Positions 1 to 5,576 of a DNA stretch of 6,553 nt are shown piece by piece. The DNA is from Clostridiales bacterium (lineage in GTDB: Bacteria; Bacillota; Clostridia; Christensenellales; Christensenellaceae). The first letter of the stretch is position 1, and every line of letters starts with the position of its first letter. A program made the translations under genes and the position numbers. The notes below the pieces were generated by a model that searched no databases, was not told the DNA's origin, and was given only the letters and a program-made list of their open reading frames with translations. The stretch is taken from assembly GCA_019420265.1 (NCBI GenBank), contig JAHZHM010000333.1:1-6553 (forward strand). The letters run 5' to 3'.

Positions 1-158
1 CACTATCCCATTCTCATATCCCAGTAAAGGGGGTATGGGGGCCCCGCCCCCATGATTAAAAAAAGCCCTTGACCTTAAGAGGACGAGCCCGCCCTCATGC
101 TCACCATTGGCCCTTGACCTTCGCCCCATGCTTACGAACACGCACCAGCCTTCCGCCC
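1..158. repeat. Repeat-derived DNA downstream of recF
   Basis: No gene is visible here. The stretch is built from modules that recur in the other gaps of this window. Positions 1-34 hold an imperfect inverted repeat (CACTATCCC with GGGGGTA) related to 1793-1822 and 5532-5559. A perfect hairpin follows at 35-53. CCCTTGACC boxes lie at about 66-74 and 111-119. Between them, 71-98 (CCTTAAGAGG onward) resembles 1858-1885 downstream of dnaN. gyrB, the usual next gene after recF, is not in view. No T-run terminator for recF is apparent. Confidence 0.7.
35..53. repeat. Triloop hairpin, copy 1
   Basis: ATGGGGGC at 35-42 pairs perfectly with GCCCCCAT at 46-53 around a CCC loop. GGGGGT precedes it, and a CCCTTGACC box follows about 12 bases later. 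It lies beyond the recF stop codon in the direction of recF transcription, but it has no T-run, so it is not a classical terminator. Confidence 0.8.
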
Positions 159-1241
159 TCACCTGACGGCAGTAATCTCGTGCTGCTCTGCCCGGAAGAA
201 CTGTACCCCGGCAAAACCCTCCACACCCGCGGCGTCCGTCGCAGTAATGAAAACCTGGTTTTCGCCGGTCAGCGAAAGCAAACGCTCCCGCCGCCCAATA
301 TCCAGCTCGGAAAAAACATCGTCCAGCAGCAAAATCGGCGCCTCACCCGTGGCCTCCTGCGCGATTTTCGCACAGCCCAGCTTGATGGCCAGCATGGCCG
401 TGCGCTGCTGCCCCTGGGAGGCAAACAGCCGGGCGTCTCTGCCGTTGATTAAAATCTCCAAATCTTCCCGGTGCGGGCCGACCATGGCCGTATGCAGCTC
501 CTTCTCCCGGCGCTCGGCCGATTGCAGCTTAAAAAAAATGCTGTCCGGCAAATGGCTCAGCTCCGCACAAGCCCGGTAGCGAATGGTCAGCTGCTCGCCG
601 CCCGCCAAAAACGAGAAAATCTCCCCGGCAGCCTGCTCCAGCTTGGCCAAAAACGCCTCGCGCTTTTTCATAATGTATTCCGCGCTCTGGCAAAGCGCCT
701 CGTTATACACACTAAGCAGAGCGTCATCTATCTTCTGTTCCTTCAGAATCTTGTTTTTACTCTTTAAAATCGTGTAGTATTTTTGCAGCTCCAGATAGTA
801 GGCCGTGCGCATTTTGGAAATTTCAATGTCCATCAGCCGGCGACGCAGCTGGGGCGAGCCTTTGACCGTCTGCAAATCCTCGGGCGCGAACACGATAGAG
901 TTGGCCACGCCCATCAGCTCGGCCATGCGCTTTGCCGGCAGGCCGTTCACTTTGATACTGCGCCGGCCGTCTTTTTGCAGGACGACCTCCACCTTTCCAT
1001 TGTGGCTTTTTTTGGAATACTCCGCCCGAATGCCGCAAATCTCGCAGCCTTCCCGCACCATCTGCGCACCCGAAGCGCCCCTGAAGGATTTCCCGCAGGA
1101 GAGGTAGTTGATGCTCTCGATGAAGTTGGTTTTGCCCTGGGCGTTTTTTCCGATGAGCACATTGACTTTCTCCGAAAAGCCATCTAGCTCCAGCCTGGAA
1201 AACCCGCGAAAATCTTTCAGGGCGATTTTTCGTATTCTCAT
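159..1241 (-). CDS. recF: DNA replication and repair protein RecF
   Basis: RecF is an SMC/ABC-like ATPase of the RecFOR pathway. It binds DNA at gaps and helps load RecA onto SSB-coated single strands. The protein is 360 aa, normal for the family. The N terminus RIRKIALKDFRGF is typical. Walker A is GKNAQGKT at residues 31-38. Near the C terminus are the ABC signature-like FASQGQQRTAMLAIKLG and Walker B with D-loop, PILLLDDVFSELD. I chose the ATG at 1239-1241. The frame stays open upstream to an ATG at 1289, but those 16 extra codons come from an intergenic repeat and precede the conserved N terminus. The gene lies downstream of dnaN on the same strand, but the gap of about 660 bp is filled with repeats. 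No separate promoter is obvious, so recF may depend on readthrough from dnaN or on a promoter within the repeats. Confidence 0.96.
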   Translation of the reverse strand: MRIRKIALKDFRGFSRLELDGFSEKVNVLIGKNAQGKTNFIESINYLSCGKSFRGASGAQMVREGCEICGIRAEYSKKSHNGKVEVVLQKDGRRSIKVNGLPAKRMAELMGVANSIVFAPEDLQTVKGSPQLRRRLMDIEISKMRTAYYLELQKYYTILKSKNKILKEQKIDDALLSVYNEALCQSAEYIMKKREAFLAKLEQAAGEIFSFLAGGEQLTIRYRACAELSHLPDSIFFKLQSAERREKELHTAMVGPHREDLEILINGRDARLFASQGQQRTAMLAIKLGCAKIAQEATGEAPILLLDDVFSELDIGRRERLLSLTGENQVFITATDAAGVEGFAGVQFFRAEQHEITAVR

Positions 1242-1253
1242 TTCTACACCCGA

Positions 1254-1258
1254 CTCCT
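1254..1258 (-). promoter_or_regulatory. Putative recF Shine-Dalgarno inside a repeat edge
   Basis: On the minus strand AGGAG stands 12 bases before the recF ATG. It belongs to the palindrome CTCCTGCGGAG that ends the intergenic repeat unit. The same edge, including GCAGGAGTCGGGT, recurs at 3790-3802 away from any start codon. The spacing is longer than ideal, so activity is plausible but unproven. Confidence 0.5.
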
Positions 1259-1378
1259 GCGGAGGGCGCACCCGAATGATGGGTAGCAAAACCTGCCAGC
1301 CCCACTCGCGCTGTTGACAACCAGTTGGTCAGAAAGTACATGCTCGCACAGTGTGTGTGAAAAGGGCCATTCTTAACC

Positions 1379-1395
1379 ATGGGGTTTCACCCCAT
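1379..1395. repeat. Triloop hairpin, copy 2
   Basis: ATGGGGT at 1379-1385 pairs with ACCCCAT at 1389-1395 around TTC. The closing base pair is T-A instead of the C-G of the longer copies, so pairing is kept. ACCCC follows the stem, which places this copy in the opposite orientation to those at 35, 1823, 5373 and 5560. Confidence 0.75.
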
Positions 1396-1568
1396 ACCCC
1401 ATCTTATTATTATGATAGGCCAGTGCAAAATTTATCACTCCCGCGGAGGGCGCACCGCACCCGATTGGCGGGAATGTAGAATCTGTCAGTCTCGCACGCG
1501 ACGTTGCCAGCCATTTTGCCAGTCAGCACATGCTCGCACAGGCTCTGCAACAAGGGCCGTTCTTAGAC

Positions 1569-1585
1569 ATGGGGTTTCACCCCAT
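1569..1585. repeat. Triloop hairpin, copy 3
   Basis: This is identical in stem and loop to the copy 190 bp earlier (ATGGGGT, TTC, ACCCCAT). It is part of the second tandem unit. Confidence 0.75.
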
Positions 1586-1740
1586 ACCCCATCTTATCAT
1601 CATGATAGGCCAGCACAAAATTTCTTGCTCTTGCGAAGGGCATACCGCACCCGATTGGCGGGAATGTAGAATCTGTCAGTCTCGCACGCGGCGCTGACAA
1701 TCGTTCTGCCAGAGGGCACATGCTCACACATTTTTTGCCC

Positions 1741-1900
1741 GCCGAGCCTGCTTTCTATCCATCATGTGCCCGCCGCACACACTTTCTTTGCGCACTACCC
1801 CCATTCTCATAGTGAAGGGGGTATGGGGGCCCCGCCCCCATGTTTACCCAAGCCCTTGACCTTAAGAGGGCAAACTCGGCCTCTGACTTTTCCCCCTATC
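1741..1900. repeat. Repeat-derived DNA downstream of dnaN
   Basis: No gene is visible. Positions 1793-1822 carry the imperfect inverted repeat CACTACCCCC / GGGGGTA. A triloop hairpin lies at 1823-1841, a CCCTTGACC box at about 1853-1861, and then a CTTAAGAGG segment like that at 74-82. Read from dnaN, the box starts about 40 bases after its stop codon. The same box-then-hairpin order follows the recF and dnaA stop codons. No T-run terminator for dnaN is evident. Confidence 0.65.
1823..1841. repeat. Triloop hairpin, copy 4
   Basis: ATGGGGGC at 1823-1830 pairs with GCCCCCAT at 1834-1841 around CCC. It is the same as the copy at 35-53, including the flanking GGGGGT. It lies about 60 bases past the dnaN stop codon. 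Confidence 0.8.
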
Positions 1901-3001
1901 CTAGGAGGCCACGTTGACGGGCACCACCAGATAGAGGAACTTGTCGCCCTCGATGGGGCGGATGACGCAGGGCTTGAGGCGGCTGTCGAACTCCATAAAG
2001 ACCTCCTTGTCCTCCACCACCCGGAATACATCCAGCAAATACTTGGCGTTGAAGGCGATTTTGAGCACCTCACCCTCCATGAAAATCGGCACCTCATCCT
2101 GCGCCGCGCCGTATTCGGATGCCGAGCCCAGTTTGAGCGAGGAATTTCCAATCTCCATGCGAATCAGGTTGCTGCCATCCTCCTTGGCCAGCACCAGCAT
2201 CAGCTCCAGGCTCCTGGCAATCATCTTGCCCTCGATGCGCACCCGGGTCTTGTATTCCCGAGGGATGATGCTCTCATAGTTCATAAACTCGCCGTCCAGC
2301 AGGCGCGTATAGATAATGGTGTCCTCGCAGGTGATGAAGAAAGCGTTCTGGGAGAAATACAGGCTGATGTCGCTGTCCTCGTCGCCGATGATGCGGGATG
2401 CCTCTTTGAGCGTCTTGGCCGGGATGACCGCCCGCAGCTTCTCCTTGCAGGAGATGGGCGCAGAGTTTTTGGCCAGGCGAATGCCGTCGATGCCCACCAC
2501 GTGAATCCGGCCCGCATCTGGGTCCGTCTCGAACAGCAGACCGGTGAAAATCGGCTTGTCCTCGCCCATATATGCCGAGAAGGCCGTCTTGTCCACCATC
2601 TCCCGGAAAACGCGGCGGTTGATAGAAAGCTGCTCGCCCTCCAGCGCCGGGAAAGAGGGGAACTGCTCGGCATCCATCTCCTGCAGGCTGGCCTTGCTGT
2701 TTTCCCCCTTGACGAGTATCGTCGAGCCTTCCCGCTCAAAACAGATTTCCCCCGCCGGGAATTTGGAGACGATGTCGTAGAAAACCCGCGCCGGGATGGC
2801 CGTCTGCCCAGGCTCGGAGACTTCCGCGTAAACAGACGTCTTGATGGCCGTAGTGGTATCGAATGTATCCAGCGTCAGCCGTCCATCTCTGGCGATGATA
2901 TGAATACATTCCAAGATGGATTTCTGGTATTTTCCATAGGCCGCCCGGATGACGACGTTAATGCCTTTGACAAGTTCTTCTTTGTTGCAGGTAAACTTCA
3001 T
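1901..3001 (-). CDS. dnaN: DNA polymerase III sliding clamp, beta subunit
   Basis: This is the ring-shaped processivity clamp that encircles DNA and tethers the replicative polymerase and many repair proteins. The 366 aa length matches the family and leaves room for the three repeated clamp folds. The start MKFTCNKEELVKGINVV is the typical clamp N terminus. Internal stretches such as TAIPARVFYDIVSKFP, GRIHVVGIDGIRLA and DGEFMNYESIIP fit the known family pattern. The C terminus ends in YLVVPVNVAS, where the family usually has a short YxxxPxR-like tail. The ATG at 2999-3001 has a strong ribosome binding site 7 bases upstream. The origin unwinding element begins about 20 bases before the start, so dnaN transcription and origin opening share the same DNA. 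Confidence 0.97.
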   Translation of the reverse strand: MKFTCNKEELVKGINVVIRAAYGKYQKSILECIHIIARDGRLTLDTFDTTTAIKTSVYAEVSEPGQTAIPARVFYDIVSKFPAGEICFEREGSTILVKGENSKASLQEMDAEQFPSFPALEGEQLSINRRVFREMVDKTAFSAYMGEDKPIFTGLLFETDPDAGRIHVVGIDGIRLAKNSAPISCKEKLRAVIPAKTLKEASRIIGDEDSDISLYFSQNAFFITCEDTIIYTRLLDGEFMNYESIIPREYKTRVRIEGKMIARSLELMLVLAKEDGSNLIRMEIGNSSLKLGSASEYGAAQDEVPIFMEGEVLKIAFNAKYLLDVFRVVEDKEVFMEFDSRLKPCVIRPIEGDKFLYLVVPVNVAS

Positions 3002-3008
3002 TTGTTCT

Positions 3009-3016
3009 CTCCTTTG
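3009..3016 (-). promoter_or_regulatory. dnaN ribosome binding site
   Basis: On the minus strand AAAGGAGA precedes the dnaN ATG, with about 7 bases between the AGGAG core and the start. This is near-optimal and fixes the start codon. Confidence 0.85.
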
Positions 3017-3017
3017 T

Positions 3018-3070
3018 GATACCTATAAAATATAGAATATAGTAGTAGTAATAGTAGGGGCTGTTGATAT
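3018..3070 (-). other. oriC unwinding element: DnaA box, GC spacer, DnaA-trio, AT-rich DUE
   Basis: Read on the minus strand toward dnaN, the order is a degenerate DnaA box ATATCAACA (3070-3062), a short GCCC spacer, the triplets CTA CTA TTA CTA CTA CTA (3057-3040), and then an almost pure A/T stretch (3039 to about 3020). The complementary plus strand reads TAG TAG TAG TAA TAG TAG. This is the arrangement of the basal unwinding system known from Bacillus subtilis: DnaA docks on double-stranded boxes, then a filament runs along the trio and opens the adjacent AT-rich DNA. The position between dnaA and dnaN, next to dnaN, is also as expected. The adjoining box matches TTATNCACA at only 7 of 9 positions. 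Strand opening has not been shown experimentally. Confidence 0.85.
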
Positions 3071-3122
3071 TGTCAGTTTCGCTTTTTTTGGCTTACTGCC
3101 GCGGTTTTTGGGCGGTTGCGGT

Positions 3123-3276
3123 TGTGCAATTCCTGTGTAAAGACTGTGTTTGAAAGGTGGAAAACCGCCTGGTTTTGTGCATAACTTTTGCACGCAGCCT
3201 TTTTTACTCTGTCATTTTCGCGCCGCGCCTGTGTTTATCCACCCGCTGCCCACGGCTTATCCTAAAGTTATCACCA
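3123..3276. other. DnaA-box-like cluster of oriC
   Basis: On the minus strand, TTATGCACA at 3184-3176 matches the TTATNCACA consensus fully. CTTTACACA at 3142-3134 matches TTWTNCACA except at the first base, and AATTGCACA at 3131-3123 is weaker. On the plus strand, TTATCCACC lies at 3235-3243 (8 of 9), with poorer TTATCCTAA at 3257-3265 and TTATCACCA at 3268-3276. The clustering next to the trio makes chance unlikely for the better sites; the poorer ones may be random. A small AAAACC/GGTTTT inverted repeat (3161-3176) abuts the best box. No gene is present in this segment. Confidence 0.65.
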
Positions 3277-3292
3277 AGATATGGACAGGGGA

Positions 3293-3446
3293 GGGGGAAA
3301 GGTCAAGGGCTATTCTTAATCATGGGGGCAAAGCCCCCATACCCCCATGAAAAGACAAAATGGGGGAGCATTTGCCTAATGGAAAACTGGCTGTCAACGT
3401 CGCGAGCAGGGCTGGCAGATTTTTCTGTTCCACCATTCGGGTGCGG
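3293..3446 (-). repeat. Dispersed repeat, left inverted copy
   Basis: The reverse complement of 3321-3446 aligns without gaps to 5267-5392 with about 9 mismatches in 126 bases by hand count. Weaker similarity continues through the CCCTTGAC box and TTTCC on the outer side. The two copies face each other and bracket the gene at 4070-5182. The unit carries a triloop hairpin at 3322-3340, TTTTGTCTTTTCATGGGGG-type sequence, and the CTGCCAGCCCTGC segment shared with the other dispersed units. Reading frames inside it are not conserved genes. Confidence 0.85.
3322..3340. repeat. Triloop hairpin, copy 5
   Basis: ATGGGGGC at 3322-3329 pairs with GCCCCCAT at 3333-3340 around AAA. The stem equals the copy in the partner repeat at 5373-5391, while the loop differs at all three positions when compared in the same orientation. 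Confidence 0.8.
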
Positions 3447-3560
3447 CAGAGCCCCTATACCCCCATTACTGGGACATGGGAATGGGATAGTGCGGAAAGA
3501 AAGCGCGTGCGGTGGGCACATGATGAATAGAAAGCAGGGCTCGGCGGGCAAAAAATATGC
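3447..3560. other. Gap DNA between repeat blocks
   Basis: No gene is seen. CCCCTATACCCCC at about 3452-3464 and GGGACATGGG at 3471-3480 look like a decayed triloop-hairpin module. GGGCACATGAT at 3514-3524 and TCGGCGGGCAAAAAATATGC before 3561 resemble material found at 1730-1770 on the other strand. Confidence 0.4.
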
Positions 3561-3797
3561 GAGCATGTGCTCTCTGACAAAATGACTTTCAGCGGCGTGA
3601 GCAAAACTGACAATCTTCGCCATTCTCTCAATCGGGTGTGCCCTCCGCAGGAGGTGCTGCGCACGGCATACGGAGACAATTTTTTGGCAAGCACATGATA
3701 TGCGAGCATGTGCCATCTGACAGAATAGTTGCCAGCGGCGTGTGCAGAACTGACAATCTCCACAATTCTTTCAATCGGGTGCGCCCTCCGCAGGAGT
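3561..3797 (-). repeat. Two dispersed repeat units in tandem, 143-bp period
   Basis: GAGCATGTGC at 3561 and 3704, and ATCGGGTG at 3631 and 3774, are exactly 143 bp apart. The segments 3561-3652 and 3704-3795 are clearly homologous along their length and end in CCCTCCGCAGGAG. They are the same roughly 90-100 bp unit as in the recF-dnaN gap and right of the plus-strand gene, but on the minus strand. The right edge at about 3797-3802 marks a sharp change to AT-rich DNA. Confidence 0.82.
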
Positions 3798-3991
3798 CGG
3801 GTATAAATTCTGCCGTTCTGTCAATTAAATATATAATATAGTAGGAAAGTTTGAAAAAGGCAGAAAAATTACCCTATTTTATATAACAAAGTATATCATA
3901 GTTCGGGCCAGATTGCCAGAAAAAGAAAGATTGAGAAAATTGAAAATGGGCGTGCTGATAAACTGTTGACTTTAAATCAATCATAAAATGC

Positions 3992-4023
3992 GCTGATAAA
4001 ATCATTTAATCAGCTGTTTTTTT
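3992..4023 (+). promoter_or_regulatory. Inverted repeat with T-run: operator or attenuator
   Basis: GCTGAT (3992-3997) pairs with ATCAGC (4009-4014). The stem can continue as AAA/TTT with one bulged base. Seven T residues follow at 4017-4023. The hairpin overlaps the likely -35 region, so a repressor site is one reading. A short intrinsic terminator, protecting the gene from upstream transcripts, is the other. The second GCTGATAAA at 3954 favours a protein binding site slightly. Confidence 0.4.
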
Positions 4024-4033
4024 ATGGTATGAT
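4005..4033 (+). promoter_or_regulatory. Candidate promoter of the YbjQ-like gene
   Basis: TGGTATGAT at 4025-4033 is a good extended -10 (TGn plus TATGAT). At 17 bp spacing the -35 would be TTTAAT at 4005-4010, which is poor, as is common with extended -10 promoters. The start of transcription would be near 4040, leaving a leader of about 30 bases with AAAGGGAG (4052-4059), 10 bases before the ATG. Confidence 0.45.
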
Positions 4034-4069
4034 AAATTTATAGATTGACAGAAAGGGAGAAAATAGAAA

Positions 4070-5182
4070 ATGAGCAATTTGCTTCTCACGTCCGGCTATA
4101 ATTTTGAAGGTTATGCGATAAAAAAATATCTTGGGATCTGCTCAGGGGAATGTGTGCTGGGAACAGGGTTCTTCAGTACTTTAGAAGCTAGTTTTTCGGA
4201 TACGTTTGGGATAAAAAGCAACGCCTATGCTGATAAAATGCGGGGTGCAAAGGAAGAAGCAGTTGAATGCCTGGAAGAGTTTGCGAAAAAGCTCGGCGCA
4301 AATGCAATTATTGGGGTTGATATTGATTATAATGTTTTCTCAGCCGATTTGGTGGCCGTATCTGCCAATGGGACGGCTGTCTATATAGAGCCGATTTTGC
4401 AGGAGCAGCTGGAAATCACGAGAAAAAAATGCTTTGTTTCCGATTATAATACTTCCATGCCGATTTATCCTGCTTTTGCGGAAGTGATTGCCGATAAAAA
4501 CGGCACGCAGGTAAAACTTTCTTTTCTCTCAAAGGATATGCTTACAAAAACACTCAGCGCTGATATTGCATTTTTCACTATTTTTGGAAAGAAGACCGCT
4601 CCTGTCAATATCAAATTTTTGAAGATAGAGTATAAAAAATACTGCAACGGCTATTTGGGTGAGACAGAATTTTATGCTGTCGATCTTCCCCTTGAAGAAG
4701 TCAAGACGCTGTCAGAGAGCGCATCGGTTTATGTAGATCAGATTATTTTTGACGATGTTGTTCTAGAAAACCAGGCACAAAATCAGCCGTATGGATTATC
4801 TGCGGAGGAATTACTTGGGCTGCGCAGAGCCTACGGAGTGGATGCAATCTGCAATTTTGCCGAGACGGAGAGCGAGTGGCAATGCGTCTGCGGAACAAAA
4901 AATAAGAAGGAAGAAACTATTTGCGGACACTGCGGGCGCATGAAGACAGATTGTTTTCCTTCAAAATCTGATGATCTGTTTGCAGAGTTGGAGGAGAAGG
5001 AGAATGCCCGCCAAATTCATGAGGTGCTGACAGAAAAAATTCAGACAGGAGAAATTGAATTTTCGGAAGAAGTTTTGAAAAAAATATCCGGTTTGGCCAG
5101 TTCTGAGCGAATTTACGGCAATATGAAAAATTCCGTTCTTGATTTGCTAAGAAAAGAATGGGGTATTTCTACACTCGATTGA
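4070..5182 (+). CDS. YbjQ-like domain and zinc-ribbon protein of unknown function
   Basis: The 370-aa product starts with a domain resembling the YbjQ family (putative heavy-metal-binding, PF01906) at residues 5-108. Recognisable parts are SGYNFEGYAIKKYLGICSGE, LGTGFF, the helix AKEEAVECLEEFAKKLGANAI and IGVDIDY. Residues 115-240 look beta-rich and are not assigned. A zinc ribbon follows: C272-x-C274 and C285-x2-C288, in the form CVCGT...ICGHCGR. The C terminus from about residue 305 is charged and probably helical. There is no signal peptide or membrane segment, so it is likely cytosolic. The gene runs opposite to dnaA and dnaN, and its base composition and codons (many AAA, ATT, GAT, TTT) are more A/T-rich than theirs. 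It is bracketed by inverted repeat clusters, which suggests it arrived later. AAAGGGAG lies 10 bases before the ATG. Metal binding and physiological role are not established. Confidence 0.88.
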   Translation: MSNLLLTSGYNFEGYAIKKYLGICSGECVLGTGFFSTLEASFSDTFGIKSNAYADKMRGAKEEAVECLEEFAKKLGANAIIGVDIDYNVFSADLVAVSANGTAVYIEPILQEQLEITRKKCFVSDYNTSMPIYPAFAEVIADKNGTQVKLSFLSKDMLTKTLSADIAFFTIFGKKTAPVNIKFLKIEYKKYCNGYLGETEFYAVDLPLEEVKTLSESASVYVDQIIFDDVVLENQAQNQPYGLSAEELLGLRRAYGVDAICNFAETESEWQCVCGTKNKKEETICGHCGRMKTDCFPSKSDDLFAELEEKENARQIHEVLTEKIQTGEIEFSEEVLKKISGLASSERIYGNMKNSVLDLLRKEWGISTLD

Positions 5183-5266
5183 GAAAATGGAGAGATTGTT
5201 AATCTCGCTCACGCCGCTGACAATCATTCTGTCAGTCATTACATGTTCACTCCTGCGGAGGGCACA

Positions 5267-5420
5267 CCGCACCCGAATGGTGGAACAGAAAAATCTGCCA
5301 GCCCTGCACGCGACGCCGATAGCCAGTTTGCCATTAGGCACATGCTCCCCCATTTTGTCTTTTCATGGGGGTATGGGGGCGCCGCCCCCATGTCTACCAT
5401 TGGCCCTTGACTTTTCCACA
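5267..5420 (+). repeat. Dispersed repeat, right inverted copy
   Basis: Positions 5267-5392 match the reverse complement of 3321-3446 at about 93 percent by hand count, with no gaps. Three of the roughly nine differences fall in the hairpin loop. Similarity becomes patchy from 5393 but includes the CCCTTGAC box and TTTCC. Confidence 0.85.
5373..5391. repeat. Triloop hairpin, copy 6
   Basis: ATGGGGGC at 5373-5380 pairs with GCCCCCAT at 5384-5391 around GCC. It is part of the right inverted copy. Confidence 0.8.
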
Positions 5421-5559
5421 CCCGATTGATGGAACGCAGAGCTTTCCAGTTTTGCACGCGATGCCGACAACCATTTTGCCAGAGAGCACATGCTCGCACA
5501 GACCGTGCTTACCGCACAAACCTTCTTCCCGCACTACCCTATTATAATAGTAGTGGGGT

Positions 5560-5576
5560 ATGGGGCTTGGCCCCAT
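5560..5576. repeat. Triloop hairpin, copy 7
   Basis: ATGGGGC at 5560-5566 pairs with GCCCCAT at 5570-5576 around TTG. The stem is one pair shorter than in the 8-bp copies. It lies beyond the dnaA terminator in the direction of dnaA transcription, with a CCCTTGACC box between them. Confidence 0.78.

Larger units (their letters stand above)
1252..1740. repeat. 190-bp tandem repeat, about 2.5 units
   Basis: The marker CATGCTCGCACA (CATGCTCACACA in the last copy) occurs at 1339, 1529 and 1719, exactly 190 bp apart. CACCCGATTGGCGGGAATG recurs at 1459 and 1649, and ATGGGGTTTCACCCCAT at 1379 and 1569. The first unit starts at the recF edge and has a few-base deletion near 1270. The third unit stops matching after about 1730. 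Each unit joins the roughly 100-bp dispersed repeat (from the CTCCTGCGGAGGGC-like palindrome to CATGCTCGCACA) to a triloop hairpin. Stray reading frames here are repeat artefacts. This occupies most of the dnaN-recF gap, where many Firmicutes carry the S4-domain gene yaaA; none is seen. Confidence 0.85.
3798..4069. other. AT-rich leader region of the plus-strand gene
   Basis: No gene is visible. Base composition changes abruptly from the GC-rich repeats to A/T-rich DNA. TATAATATAGTAGG at 3832-3845 resembles the AT-rich and trio portion of oriC at 3034-3058, but it has only one TAG triplet. GCTGATAAA occurs at 3954-3962 and 3992-4000, with an inverted partner ATCAGC at 4009-4014. A promoter candidate and a ribosome binding site complete the leader. 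Confidence 0.6.

Noticed and set aside
1242..1289. Longer RecF start at 1289
   Set aside because: The extra 16 residues are encoded by the repeat edge, and the conserved RecF N terminus begins at the ATG at 1241.
1379..1395. parS-like centromere site (GTTTCAC core)
   Set aside because: Only part of TGTTTCACGTGAAACA is present. The palindrome here is the repeat hairpin with a G/C stem.
1252..1740. CRISPR-like array
   Set aside because: Repeat periods are 190 and 143 bp, the whole unit is repeated instead of a short repeat with unique spacers, and no cas genes are seen.
1766..3019. Long plus-strand open frame (417 codons) opposite dnaN
   Set aside because: It is the antisense shadow of a clear dnaN gene in GC-rich codons. 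It has no family resemblance and begins inside repeats.
3071..3077. dnaN promoter with CTGACA and TATTAC on the minus strand
   Set aside because: The spacing is 17 bp but both boxes are weak and the -10 lies inside the DnaA-trio. There is not enough to call it.
3287..3304. G-quadruplex in GGGGAGGGGGAAAGG
   Set aside because: There are only two long G-runs plus a GG, too few for a confident four-tract motif.
3150..3841. Several 60-140 codon frames on both strands in the repeat cluster
   Set aside because: They translate repeat units, are not shared in frame between copies, and lack convincing ribosome binding sites.
4045..4050. Consensus -35 TTGACA just before the YbjQ-like gene
   Set aside because: Its -10 would fall at about the start codon, where no TATAAT-like sequence lies, and transcription would start inside the gene.
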